Shown here: piece after piece, positions 28,720 through 37,252 of the stretch
Layout of the letters: every line of letters starts with the position of its first letter
Numbering within the stretch: the stretch's first letter is position 1
From: Pseudalkalibacillus decolorationis
GTDB taxonomy: Bacteria > Bacillota > Bacilli > Bacillales > Fictibacillaceae
Assembly (NCBI RefSeq): GCF_024609785.1
Contig: NZ_JANHJQ010000016.1
Span: 58,966-122,965, forward strand
Direction: 5' to 3'
DNA length: 64,000 bases
Translations under genes and position numbers: made by a program
Notes under the pieces: model-generated
What the model was told of the DNA's origin: nothing
The model's input: only the letters and a program-made list of their open reading frames with translations
Databases searched by the model: none

Positions 28720-28761
28720 TCTCGAATAGTGGACTTTTTTATAAGTGTCCATTATTCGGGA
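28720..28761. other. Long inverted repeat
   Basis: TCTCGAATAGTGGAC (28720-28734) pairs with GTCCATTATTCGGGA (28747-28761), with two G-T pairs, around a T-rich loop. It could be a terminator relic or the end of a lost mobile element. Confidence 0.4.
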
Positions 28762-28808
28762 TACAGTTCATCTTTCCTCCGCTCAGATTTTTTAAACAAG
28801 ATTATGTC

Positions 28809-28844
28809 AAAAAAAGAGAGGCCGGAAGCTTAACTCCAACCTCT
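28809..28844 (-). terminator. Terminator of the fbpB-like gene
   Basis: On the minus strand AGAGGTTGGA pairs with TCCGGCCTCT (two G-U pairs) and is followed by a run of seven T's. It starts right behind the stop codon of the 43-codon gene. Confidence 0.8.
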
Positions 28845-28845
28845 G

Positions 28846-28977
28846 TTATAATGGTTTGTTTAATTGTTTGTCTTCAATCTTCTTTTCGATTTTTTCCATT
28901 TCATCTTTGCTGTTTATTAAATATATTTTATTCTCTATCACTAATTGCTTAAATGAAACGTTTCGTGGCTTTCTCAT
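28846..28977 (-). CDS. FbpB-type small basic protein
   Basis: A 43-residue gene, MRKPRNVSFKQLVIENKIYL then a charged helix rich in K and E (MEKIEKKIEDK). AAAGGAG lies eight bases before the ATG, and a terminator directly follows the stop, so it is a complete stand-alone gene. The pattern MRK-x2-x-SF-x2-LV-x-ENK with a following EKIE-x-KIE matches my memory of the FbpB family of small basic proteins in Bacillus, which in B. subtilis works with the Fur-controlled sRNA FsrA in iron sparing. No Fur box was identified here, so an iron role is inference. Confidence 0.65.
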   Translation of the reverse strand: MRKPRNVSFKQLVIENKIYLINSKDEMEKIEKKIEDKQLNKPL

Positions 28978-29083
28978 TTCACCAACTCCTTTCATGTAAA
29001 TCTATATCTCTATTATACTTTATATAACTGTATTAAATTATAACAATCTTATGAAAATTCATTGTATTAAATAACCCCGATCC

Positions 29084-29133
29084 CCTTAGTTGCGCTTATA
29101 CTATAGAAAGTATTTTTATACTTTCTTAACGTG
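29084..29133 (+). repeat. R1 palindromic repeat, copy 4 (right half)
   Basis: Only the segment CCCTTAGTTGCGCTTATAC... to TTAACGTG is present. The hairpin AGAAAGTAT-TTTT-ATACTTTCT is intact, but the CTTGGC hairpin and GGCGATCGCC are missing. Confidence 0.85.
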
Positions 29134-29145
29134 CACAAAAGGAAA

Positions 29146-29170
29146 CATCTGCAGGCGAGCAGATGCTTTT
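29146..29170 (+). terminator. Hairpin terminator
   Basis: CATCTGC (29146-29152) pairs with GCAGATG (29159-29165), followed by CTTTTT on the plus strand. On the minus strand, downstream of the kinase gene, the tail is TTTCCTTTT, so it may work in both directions. Confidence 0.6.
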
Positions 29171-29281
29171 TCAACAAAAGAGGGGCAAATATTTTATGGA
29201 TTTAAGTATTCTATACGAGATAATCATTTCTAATAAAACTAAAAGAAGATATTTCTTCCGTAAAAGTCAAATATGATTTCA

Positions 29282-30373
29282 TCACGAAAACTGCTTTACT
29301 AGTTCATGAATTTTTTCGGGTTTTAAAACCGATGAACTAGATTCTTCAGTTTGAAGGGTAAGAGCAGCACCAGCAAGTCCTAGTTGGCAGGCACTACATA
29401 GCGATTCTTCGTTCATGATTCCATATATTGCACATGATGCAAATGCATCACCAGCCCCTGTGACATCAACAACATCCGTTTTGAAAGGAGGCAAATGCCC
29501 AGATTCCTCAGAAGAGAAATAATAAACCCCTTGATCACCAAGCGTAATAATAACTTTTTGAACGCCACGCTGTTGAATCTTTTCACAGGCTGATTTACAA
29601 TCCTTGATTGAGTCGATTTTTATTTCAGCAAGCACCTCTGCTTCTTCTCGGTTAGGAATCAGCAGTTCTACTCCGTCAAGTCGAAAAGGAAGTTTTCGTG
29701 CCTTGGCTGAAGATACAGGGTCAATATAAATAGGGACGTTTTCTTCAGTGCAGCGTTTAATTAAAAAACTGACACATTCCTTCGGAATATTCGTATCCAA
29801 AAAAACAGCTTTTGAGGAAACGATATAGGACCATTTTTCCTCAAACATGGAAGTTGTTATTTTTTCGTATATATTCATATCAGCCATTGAGACAATACTT
29901 TCACCAGTAATATCCAATAAGGTGGTAAAAGTCCCTGTCCGTTCTGTTGGTAACACCCATACTTGGCTCACGTTAACTCCTTGACTTTTCGTTTCATTCA
30001 GTATCCAGTTACCTTCTTTGTCGTCTCCCACACAAGTCATAAGAGAGGAGTTGCAGCCGAGTCGACTTAAATTTTCAGCAAAGTTGCGTGCTACACCGCC
30101 ACAAGCTTCAGTAATTTCGACCGGATTGGATGAATATAAACGCACCTTCTGATTTGTACGCGCTTTTCGATCTGTGTTTGCCCCTCCGATACACACGATT
30201 GAAGATTCTTCTCGAAGAATATAGGCACGTCCTTGGATTTCACCGCGTCTCGTCAGGTTAGCAATATAATTAGCAACGGCAGGTCGTGATAAACCGACTT
30301 TACTTGATAATTCTTGCTGTGAAATAAAAGGATTCATTCTTATATGATTTAAAATTTGTTTCTCTTTATCCAT
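29282..30373 (-). CDS. PfkB family kinase with N-terminal HTH, pseudouridine kinase-like
   Basis: 363 residues. Residues 1-55 form a winged-helix DNA-binding domain (QQELSSKVGLSRPAVANYIANL). From about 58 it is a PfkB/ribokinase fold: VCIGGANTDRK, GGVARNFAENLSRLG, and the catalytic DVTGAGDAFA near 310. The kinase part aligns with the psuK-like product at 32280. PsuK phosphorylates pseudouridine to pseudouridine 5'-phosphate. The HTH fusion (as in E. coli YeiI) suggests a kinase that senses substrate and controls transcription, perhaps of the psu operon 2 kb away. It is transcribed away from that operon. Confidence 0.85.
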   Translation of the reverse strand: MDKEKQILNHIRMNPFISQQELSSKVGLSRPAVANYIANLTRRGEIQGRAYILREESSIVCIGGANTDRKARTNQKVRLYSSNPVEITEACGGVARNFAENLSRLGCNSSLMTCVGDDKEGNWILNETKSQGVNVSQVWVLPTERTGTFTTLLDITGESIVSMADMNIYEKITTSMFEEKWSYIVSSKAVFLDTNIPKECVSFLIKRCTEENVPIYIDPVSSAKARKLPFRLDGVELLIPNREEAEVLAEIKIDSIKDCKSACEKIQQRGVQKVIITLGDQGVYYFSSEESGHLPPFKTDVVDVTGAGDAFASCAIYGIMNEESLCSACQLGLAGAALTLQTEESSSSVLKPEKIHELVKQFS

Positions 30374-30867
30374 GATACAACCTCATTTCTCCTTAAACAA
30401 TAATTTAATACATAAACTATTGTTTGTAAACGCTTAATATTAAATGCCATTTTCAAAGCATTCTTATAGCTTAATCATAATAATAACTTTTTTCTGTCTG
30501 TTTATTTAGATAGGCGATATTTCTTGCATTTTGGAAATATCGCTTATGTCAAAAATTGCTTAGCGTACAAATTTCTCGTTTTTTTCTCTCAACTCATCTC
30601 TTTTCTTAGCTTTCAATCCAAATAGATTTGCTCCTTTAATTCAAATTTCAGCTATATTTATAAATGGGTTTACCACTTTTTCTATTATTTTCATTACTAG
30701 ATACTGATAAATTATACGTGATCCAAATCTTACTGAGATGACATAGTCAATTCATTATAACCAAAAAAATAGATTGCAAAAAAGTCTATATGTGCTTTAT
30801 ATTGGAGATTATGATTTTTTTGCCATAGGAATGTTAAAAAATCATAATAATAAAAAGGAGGAGTAGA
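30374..30867. promoter_or_regulatory. 494-bp divergent region with cre-like site and hairpin
   Basis: TTTGTAAACGCTTAAT (around 30424-30439) matches the cre consensus at 14 of 16 positions, 50-65 bp before the HTH-kinase start. A 10-bp hairpin GCGATATTTC / GAAATATCGC occupies 30514-30543. The rest is AT-rich promoter sequence for the two divergent genes; no small gene was seen. Confidence 0.4.
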
Positions 30868-31827
30868 ATGCTGAAGATGTATCTATATCCCTTGTTAGTA
30901 GTTATAGCAGCTAGTAGTTATGGTGTAGTTTCAACCATCATAAAACTAGCAATGCATAGTGGTTATTCGGTGTCGGAAGCAGTTACAAGTCAATTTTTTA
31001 TCGGTTTTTGTATCGCTTTGTGTATTTTCTTTCTTTCAAACAGAACAAAATTAAGCTTTAATGGATTTAAAATTCTTATCTTTGCAGGCGTTTTAACAGG
31101 GTTGACAAATATTTTATATGGTCATTCTTTGAATTATTTACCTGCTTCTTTGGCAGTTGTACTACTGTTTCAATTTACATGGATAGGCATGTTGATTTCT
31201 TGTATAACAAAACGCCAATTTCCTAGTCGTATTGAATTTATTTCTTTAATAATATTGATTACTGGTACCATACCAGCAGCTGGTTTGATTGATGTTGATT
31301 TATCTCAAATACCTTTTCAAGGTTGGTTATGGGGGTTATCGGCAGCTCTTTGTTATTCCCTATTTTTATTTGTTAATGGTAGGGCAACTAAAAATATGAC
31401 AACCTCTAATCGGTTGGTATGGGTTTCTTTTTTTGCTTTTATTATGTCGGCTGTTTTTCAGTCTCCTGAAATTATTTGGAATGGGACTTTGTTTAACGAA
31501 GGACTTTGGATTTATGGTTTGGCATTAGGGTTATTTGGCATGATTATTCCAGTTTTCTTATTTACTATTGCAGTTCCTAAAGTTGGATTGGGTATGTCAT
31601 CAATATTGAGTGCTGTTGAATTGCCAATCGCGGTAATGGTGTCAGTCATATTACTAAGTGAAACTGTTACTACGTTGCAAATAGTAGGTATAGCAATCAT
31701 TATTCTCGGTATGAGTTTACCAACAATGCTAAATAGAAATATATTATCAGTTGAAAATAAGGCTGTTAAACAAAAAGTAAAAAATAAATCTTACATGTTT
31801 GGTGAATTTAATAAACACAGTAGCTAG
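30868..31827 (+). CDS. EamA/DMT family transporter
   Basis: 319 residues with ten predicted hydrophobic segments arranged as two EamA repeats, as in drug/metabolite transporters. The second repeat holds GLGMSSILSAVELPIAVMVSVILLSETVTTLQIVGIAIIILGM. The hydrophilic C-terminal tail has about 30 residues. The ATG follows AAAAGGAGGAG. Lying between the HTH-kinase and the psu operon, it may move a nucleoside or nucleobase, but the family's substrates are too varied for a firm call. Confidence 0.85.
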   Translation: MLKMYLYPLLVVIAASSYGVVSTIIKLAMHSGYSVSEAVTSQFFIGFCIALCIFFLSNRTKLSFNGFKILIFAGVLTGLTNILYGHSLNYLPASLAVVLLFQFTWIGMLISCITKRQFPSRIEFISLIILITGTIPAAGLIDVDLSQIPFQGWLWGLSAALCYSLFLFVNGRATKNMTTSNRLVWVSFFAFIMSAVFQSPEIIWNGTLFNEGLWIYGLALGLFGMIIPVFLFTIAVPKVGLGMSSILSAVELPIAVMVSVILLSETVTTLQIVGIAIIILGMSLPTMLNRNILSVENKAVKQKVKNKSYMFGEFNKHSS

Positions 31828-31974
31828 AATCATTTCAGTTATACGAATACTAGTTCAGACTTACTAGTTGTTACTTTTCGACCCCTATCTTTTAATCAAA
31901 ATTATAACAGAAAGTGGAATCATTATTGAAAATATATTGCTGATAGACAATGCCTCATCCAATAGATAAAACGG

Positions 31975-32172
31975 ATGAGGCTATTTTGGTTAGGATCAGC
32001 ATCAATTTTAAGTGCTATTGTGTTACCAATTTTTGTTGTAGATTTTGTTTTGTTAGTACATGAAAGTGTAAATATTGTACAGGTATCTGGTATGGATCTT
32101 ATATTTATTGGGCTGATATTACCATCAATAAAGGCAATAAATTGCGATGATAAACAAAATAATATGAAATAA
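31975..32172 (+). pseudogene. Fragment of an EamA family transporter (C-terminal part)
   Basis: A 65-codon stretch (SASILSAIVLPIFVV... ESVNIVQVSGMDLIFIGLILPSI) that aligns with the last ~55 membrane residues of the intact EamA protein just upstream. There is no ribosome binding site, and the first nine helices are missing. Probably the leftover of a tandem duplication followed by deletion. Confidence 0.7.
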
Positions 32173-32198
32173 TGTGTTGGTTTTTATTGAAAATACTA

Positions 32199-32227
32199 TT
32201 GACAATTTAAAATGAAAACGTATACTA
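32199..32227 (+). promoter_or_regulatory. Sigma-A promoter overlapped by a cre site (psu operon)
   Basis: -35 TTGACA (32199-32204), 16-bp spacer, -10 TATACT (32221-32226). ATGAAAACGTATACTA (32212-32227) matches the cre consensus at 15 of 16 positions and covers the -10 box, the layout expected for CcpA repression. Confidence 0.7.
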
Positions 32228-32279
32228 AACATGTGTTTAATTAATAAACATTTGTAATGAAAAAAAGGGGGGTGTGAAA

Positions 32280-33281
32280 ATGACTGATGATATTAATGAA
32301 AATAAAGAATTAATTTTAGGCATGATTAGAGAAAAGGGTTATGTTTTAAATAATACAATCCCTATTATTTGCATAGGGGGAGCTAACGTAGATAGGAAAT
32401 TCTATGCGAAATATGAAATTACTAATGGAACGTCTAATCCAGTAAAATCCTCTAGAACGGTTGGGGGAGTAGCTAGAAATATTGCCGAAAACTTAGGAAG
32501 ATTGGGTGAGGAAGTTATACTAATTTCAGGAAGTGGTTACGATTCGGAATGGGAAGAGATTTATAATTTATCGTCACCTTTTATGAATTTAGAGCATGTC
32601 GCTCAATTTGAAAATTCGTCAACAGGTTCCTATACAGCAGTTTTAGATAAGAATGGTGATCTATCAATTGCATTTGCAGACATGGATGTTTATGAAACTA
32701 TTACACCTGAATTGTTGATAAAAAACAGGAATATTCTTAGAAGAGCTAAATGTATCGTAGTGGATTTGAATTGTCCAAGTGAAACGATTGATTTTCTTTG
32801 TTCCTTCACATCTAAATATAATATTCCATTGGTCATTATCCCTGTTTCGTCTCCAAAAATGAATAAACTTCCAAAAACTTTAAACGTAGTGAGCTGGCTC
32901 ATCGTAAATAAAGATGAAACAGAAACTTTTATGAATATTAAAATTAATGATGAGAAAGATTGGGAAAATTCAGTTAAGAGGTGGTTAGAGTTAGGCGTAA
33001 AAAATGTAATTGTAACCAATGGATCAAAAGGTGTAATGACAGGTAATGAGACTGGTGAGATTCATTTTTTCCCAGCTATCGAAACGCCAATGGTGGTTGA
33101 TGTTACAGGTGCAGGAGATTCATTTTGTTCAGGTGTTATATATTCCTGGTTACAAAAGAAAGAGATTAATTACATTATAAAATCTGGTTTGGTCAATGCC
33201 CATAAAACAATTATGTCAAAGTATACAGTTAGACCGGAATTATCACAAAAACAATTTATATTAGATATGGAGGCTATTTAA
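32280..33281 (+). CDS. psuK: Pseudouridine kinase
   Basis: 333 residues, PfkB/ribokinase family. ICIGGANVDRKF, GGVARNIAENLGRLG and DVTGAGDSFCSG (ATP/anion hole and catalytic Asp) are in place. It phosphorylates pseudouridine for the glycosidase encoded next. ATG 32280 with GGGGGG upstream; GTG 32274 is too close. The N-terminal 30 residues (NENKELILGMIREKGYVL) look like a shortened remnant of the HTH domain of the kinase at 29282. Its stop TAA directly abuts the psuG ATG. Confidence 0.88.
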   Translation: MTDDINENKELILGMIREKGYVLNNTIPIICIGGANVDRKFYAKYEITNGTSNPVKSSRTVGGVARNIAENLGRLGEEVILISGSGYDSEWEEIYNLSSPFMNLEHVAQFENSSTGSYTAVLDKNGDLSIAFADMDVYETITPELLIKNRNILRRAKCIVVDLNCPSETIDFLCSFTSKYNIPLVIIPVSSPKMNKLPKTLNVVSWLIVNKDETETFMNIKINDEKDWENSVKRWLELGVKNVIVTNGSKGVMTGNETGEIHFFPAIETPMVVDVTGAGDSFCSGVIYSWLQKKEINYIIKSGLVNAHKTIMSKYTVRPELSQKQFILDMEAI

Positions 33282-34208
33282 ATGAAAAAATATATTGAAT
33301 TATCTACAGAGGTACAACAAGCAAAAGAGGAAGGAAAAGCAATCGTTGCATTAGAATCTACTATTATTTCTCATGGTATGCCTTATCCTCAAAACGTAAA
33401 AATGGCTCGAGAAGTTGAACAAATTGTTCGTGATAACGGGGCTGTTCCAGCAACAATTGCGATCATTGATGGGAAAATTAAAATTGGTTTAACAGATGAT
33501 GAATTAGAGGTATTTGGTAAAAGTTCAGATGTTGCTAAAGTATCCAGACGGGATTTACCTCAAATTATTGCTACAAAACAATTAGGTGCAACGACTGTCG
33601 CAACAACAATGATTTGTGCTGATTTAGCAGACATCAAAATCTTTGTAACAGGTGGTATTGGTGGGGTTCATAAAGGGGCAGAAACCACTATGGATATCTC
33701 AGCTGACCTTGAAGAATTAGCTCAAACCGATGTAGCTGTAATTTGTGCAGGTGCTAAATCAATCCTAGATTTAGCTCTTACTCTAGAATACCTTGAAACA
33801 AAAGGAGTTCCTGTAATTGGATATGAAACAGAGTGCTTGCCAGCATTCTACACAAGAAAGAGTGAACATCAATTAAACTTCTCTACTAATTCAATCAATG
33901 ATATTGCTGAAACATTAAAAACTAAATGGGAATTAAACCTTAAAGGTGGAGCAGTAATCGCTAACCCAATTCCTAAGGAATATGCTCTGGACGAGGATTA
34001 TATCAATGGCATTATCGATCAAGCAATCAAAGAAGCAAAAGAAAATCATATTAGTGGTAAAGATAGTACACCATTCTTGCTAGGTAAAATTAAGGAATTA
34101 ACTGACGGTAAAAGCCTTGATGCCAATATAGAATTAGTAAAACACAATGCTAAAGTAGGAACTCAAATTGCAGTTAGTTTCAATAAAAAAACTAAAATGA
34201 GTTCGTAA
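33282..34208 (+). CDS. psuG: Pseudouridine-5'-phosphate glycosidase
   Basis: 308 residues. PsuG cleaves the C-C bond of pseudouridine 5'-phosphate to ribose 5-phosphate and uracil. Family blocks: VALESTIISHGMPYPQN, DLPQIIATKQLGATTVATTM, FVTGGIGGVHKGAETTMDIS, CAGAKSILDLALTLEYLET and VIGYETECLPAFYTR. It is translationally coupled to psuK (TAAATG), with GGAGG in the psuK 3' end. Confidence 0.95.
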   Translation: MKKYIELSTEVQQAKEEGKAIVALESTIISHGMPYPQNVKMAREVEQIVRDNGAVPATIAIIDGKIKIGLTDDELEVFGKSSDVAKVSRRDLPQIIATKQLGATTVATTMICADLADIKIFVTGGIGGVHKGAETTMDISADLEELAQTDVAVICAGAKSILDLALTLEYLETKGVPVIGYETECLPAFYTRKSEHQLNFSTNSINDIAETLKTKWELNLKGGAVIANPIPKEYALDEDYINGIIDQAIKEAKENHISGKDSTPFLLGKIKELTDGKSLDANIELVKHNAKVGTQIAVSFNKKTKMSS

Positions 34209-34220
34209 TTAGTATAAACT

Positions 34221-34295
34221 CAACTTCTATAAAGTTAACTTTCTCAGATTATTGCTTATAACAATATCAACTAGACTTTATAGAAGTTGTTTTTT
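34221..34295 (+). terminator. Long-stem terminator/attenuator between psuG and the transporter
   Basis: CAACTTCTATAAAGT (34221-34235) pairs perfectly with ACTTTATAGAAGTTG (34275-34289), followed by TTTTTT. The 39-nt loop is unusually long. It would reduce transcription into the nucleoside transporter or protect the psuKG mRNA end. Confidence 0.7.
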
Positions 34296-34337
34296 AAAAG
34301 AGATGAAAACGCTAACATCTAAAGGGAGAGGCTCCAC

Positions 34338-35519
34338 ATGAATTTTATATTCTTAATAACAGGAATTTTGCTTGTTTTTGTTATTGCTTTTTTATTTAGT
34401 AATAATAGAAAAGAAATAAAATATAAACGAATTCTGATCATGTTAGCTGTGCAGATCGTTTTAGTATACTTCATGATGAATACTAGTATCGGTTTAATTG
34501 CTATTACCAAAGTGGGCGTGTTTTTTGAAAAATTAATGGAGATTGCTGATTCAGGAATTCAATTTGTATTTGGTGGTATGGTGAATAAAGGTGCAACAAC
34601 GTTTTTCTTTGTAGCGTTATTGCCTCTTGTTTTCATCTCAGTTTTAATTGGAATACTAAATTATATAAAAGTATTACCATTCATAATCAATTATTTAGGT
34701 CTATTTTTAAGTAAAATAACTGGAATGGGTAAACTAGAAAGCTATTTTGCTGTATCTACAGCTGCATTTGGGCAACCAGAAGTGTTCTTAACAATTATCA
34801 AACAAATTCCCCTTTTATCTCCAAAAAGACTTTACACAATTTGTACTTCGGCAATGAGTGCAGTAAGTATGGCGATGGTTGGGGCGTATATGACGATGTT
34901 AGAGCCAAAATATGTTGTAACAGCCGTTGTATTGAATATTTTTAGTGCACTAATAATTGCTAATATTATTAACCCATATGATTTAGAAGATAATGAGGAT
35001 TTAATTCAAATTGAAGAAAAAGAAAGAGTTCCTTTCTTCCAAATGGTTGGAGAAAGTGTAATGGATGGATTTAAAATTGTTATAGTCGTTGCTGCAATGC
35101 TATTGGGGTTTATTTCCTTGATGGAATTGATAAATGTGATCTTTTTAGGCATATTTCAAGTTTCTTTCCAAACGGTTATTGGTTATATTTTTGCACCAAT
35201 CGCATTCCTAATGGGAGTTCCATGGGCAGAGGCTGTACAAGCAGGTGGGATTATGGCTACAAAACTTGTTACTAATGAATTTGTTGCAATGTTGAATTTT
35301 GGTGAAATATCAAAACATCTTTCCGATAAAACAGTTGCAATTGTATCCGTTTATTTAGTTAGTTTTGCAAATTTTGGGACAGTAGGTATTGTTGCGGGTT
35401 CAATCAAATCAATCAGTGAAAAACAAGGCAGTTATGTTTCAAAATTTGCTTTAAAACTCTTGTTAGGGGCAACATTGGCTTCTGTAATTTCAGGTACAAT
35501 TATGGGTGTTGTCATTTAA
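34338..35519 (+). CDS. CNT family concentrative nucleoside transporter
   Basis: 393 residues, about 9-10 membrane segments. The NupC/CNT core is clear: IQFVFGGMVNKG, then GMGKLESYFAVSTAAFGQPEVFLTIIKQ, SAMSAVSMAMVGAYM, and GGIMATKLVTNEFVAML; the final region has VSFANFGTVGIVAGSI. It is an H+- or Na+-coupled uptake system. Located between psuG and a nucleoside hydrolase, it most likely imports pseudouridine and/or other pyrimidine nucleosides. The ATG follows AAAGGGAGAGG. Confidence 0.9.
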   Translation: MNFIFLITGILLVFVIAFLFSNNRKEIKYKRILIMLAVQIVLVYFMMNTSIGLIAITKVGVFFEKLMEIADSGIQFVFGGMVNKGATTFFFVALLPLVFISVLIGILNYIKVLPFIINYLGLFLSKITGMGKLESYFAVSTAAFGQPEVFLTIIKQIPLLSPKRLYTICTSAMSAVSMAMVGAYMTMLEPKYVVTAVVLNIFSALIIANIINPYDLEDNEDLIQIEEKERVPFFQMVGESVMDGFKIVIVVAAMLLGFISLMELINVIFLGIFQVSFQTVIGYIFAPIAFLMGVPWAEAVQAGGIMATKLVTNEFVAMLNFGEISKHLSDKTVAIVSVYLVSFANFGTVGIVAGSIKSISEKQGSYVSKFALKLLLGATLASVISGTIMGVVI

Positions 35520-35547
35520 TTTTTATTTTATATAGAGGTGATATAGG

Positions 35548-36477
35548 ATGACTGCAAGAAAAATTATTATGGATTGTGATCCAGGTCATGATGACGCAAT
35601 TTCAATTATTTTGGCTGCTGTGCAACCGGAATTGGAGATTATAGGTATTACGACGGTTTCTGGAAATGCAGAAATTGAAAAAACGACTATGAATGCATTA
35701 AAAATATGTGATTTAGTATCCTTAACTGATGTTGTCGTTTCCAAAGGGGCAAGTGAGCCATTGGTTCGGTTTCGAGAAACTGCACCTAGTATTCATGGAG
35801 ATTCGGGTCTAGATGGTCCGGTGTTGCCTGAACCTTCCCGCAGCTGGAGTGAGGAACATGGGTCTGATACAATCGTTAGACTTATAAAAGAATCAAAAGA
35901 GCCTGTTACAATTCTTCCAACAGGACCATTAACAAATATTGCGTTGGCTTTATCCAAAGCACCAGAAATTAAGGACAAAATTGAAGAGATTGTACTTATG
36001 GGTGGTGGAACATATGGTAACTGGACACCAACTGCCGAATTTAATATTTGGGCTGATCCAGAAGCCGCAAAAAAAGTATTTGATAGTGGTATACCAACAG
36101 TAGTTATGGGGTTGGATATAACACATCAAGCCTTAGCAACAAAAGAGGTTATCGATCAAGTGAATAAAATTGATAACAATGTTGCTAAAATAGTTGGTGA
36201 ATTATTAGTGTTTTTTGCATCAACATATAAAGAAATGTTCGATTTTGACGGTGCACCAGTACACGATGTATTAACTGTTGCATATTGTGTTGCACCAGAA
36301 TTGTTTAAAACAAAAGATGTAAATATTACAGTGGAAACGAAAGGAGAGTTTACTGCTGGAACAACCTTAATTGATCTACATGGGATCACTGGTAGAAAAG
36401 TTAATGCTAAGTTTGGTTTAGAACTTGAAGTAGAAGATTTTTGGAAGCTAATGATTGAAGCACTTAAAAGGTACTAG
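35548..36477 (+). CDS. Inosine-uridine preferring nucleoside hydrolase family enzyme
   Basis: 309 residues. The Ca2+-binding DCDPGHDD motif is at residues 9-16, followed by LPTGPLTNIALAL, EIVLMGGG and the NIWADPEAA segment typical of IunH/Rih enzymes, which hydrolyse the N-glycosidic bond of ribonucleosides to base and ribose. Start ATG with AGAGGTGAT upstream, 28 bp after the transporter. Together with psuKG it lets the cell use both C- and N-nucleosides. Confidence 0.92.
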   Translation: MTARKIIMDCDPGHDDAISIILAAVQPELEIIGITTVSGNAEIEKTTMNALKICDLVSLTDVVVSKGASEPLVRFRETAPSIHGDSGLDGPVLPEPSRSWSEEHGSDTIVRLIKESKEPVTILPTGPLTNIALALSKAPEIKDKIEEIVLMGGGTYGNWTPTAEFNIWADPEAAKKVFDSGIPTVVMGLDITHQALATKEVIDQVNKIDNNVAKIVGELLVFFASTYKEMFDFDGAPVHDVLTVAYCVAPELFKTKDVNITVETKGEFTAGTTLIDLHGITGRKVNAKFGLELEVEDFWKLMIEALKRY

Positions 36478-36599
36478 AATCTAATATTAAAGGATGTTAA
36501 TAAGTTTGGTGAAATATATTTGGATTGCAACTAATAACGTAGGGAAAGCTTCATGATTTCAAGAGATGTTTTCGTATTTAGGTTATAAAATAAAAACGT

Positions 36600-36996
36600 T
36601 GAATGATTTACAATGGTGCTCCGAAAAAGGCCGCAGCTATTTAAAGTAATCGCGATTGTTAAGACTAACGCGAGTAACCATAAAGGAATACTTGGATACC
36701 ATATATGGATAATAGCTGCACCTGCAATTGCTTCAATGGCAATAACGATAACCCATTGAAACCAATAAAGCACCAACTGTTACGCCTGCTCATGGTCCAA
36801 TTGCGTCTCGTGCATATTCAGAAAATAAACTGCTTGCAGGATTAGCGTGACGATTTCACCCAGTATTTTCATAATGAAGAATTAAAACACTAGAAATTAC
36901 ATAAGAAACTAAGATACCAGGCCCGACCTTGTGTAGGCCTAAATCACAAAGAAAGAGCGCAAAGGGTTTGAGGAGATGCAGACCAAACTTTTCCAT
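36600..36996 (-). pseudogene. Decayed amino-acid permease (APC superfamily), N-terminal part
   Basis: Read on the minus strand from ATG 36996 in shifting frames: MEKFGLHLLKPF..., then VGPGILVSYVISSVLI, ANPASSLFSEYARDAIGP, and finally YWFQWVIVIAIEAIAGAAIIHIWYPSIPLWLLALVL. These are the first four or five helices of an AAT-type amino-acid permease (GABA/aromatic permease group). At least two frameshifts and internal stops break it, and everything after about residue 150 is gone. Confidence 0.75.
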
Positions 36997-37252
36997 TTAT
37001 CAACAATAAAAAATCAGTTAAATGATAAGTTCTATTTAGGAGAAAGGGCGTCAGAAACATCAGTTGCTACCTTCCCCTAAGTTGTTGTCTAAGAAATGTT
37101 TCCTAGGGTTTCAGCACTATAATTGGCTTAACTATGTATACTTATGTATGCCTATGGAATGAGATTGCTTTCTGAATGTTTAATCTTTCTTTTTGTATGG
37201 AAATACATAGAGGTAATAACTATCTTATAAAATGAAAGGGGCTTTGAAAAAA
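36997..37252. other. Promoter region of the superoxide dismutase gene
   Basis: AT-rich DNA between the permease remnant and the SOD gene. No convincing element beyond weak -10-like hexamers. With the remnant, it makes up the 0.77-kb gap without an intact gene from 36478. Confidence 0.3.

Larger units (their letters stand above)
28978..29281. other. Intergenic region with R1 fragment and terminator
   Basis: Contains the AT-rich promoter side of the fbpB-like gene, a right-half R1 repeat (29084-29133) and a hairpin terminator (29146-29170). Nothing else recognised. Confidence 0.5.
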
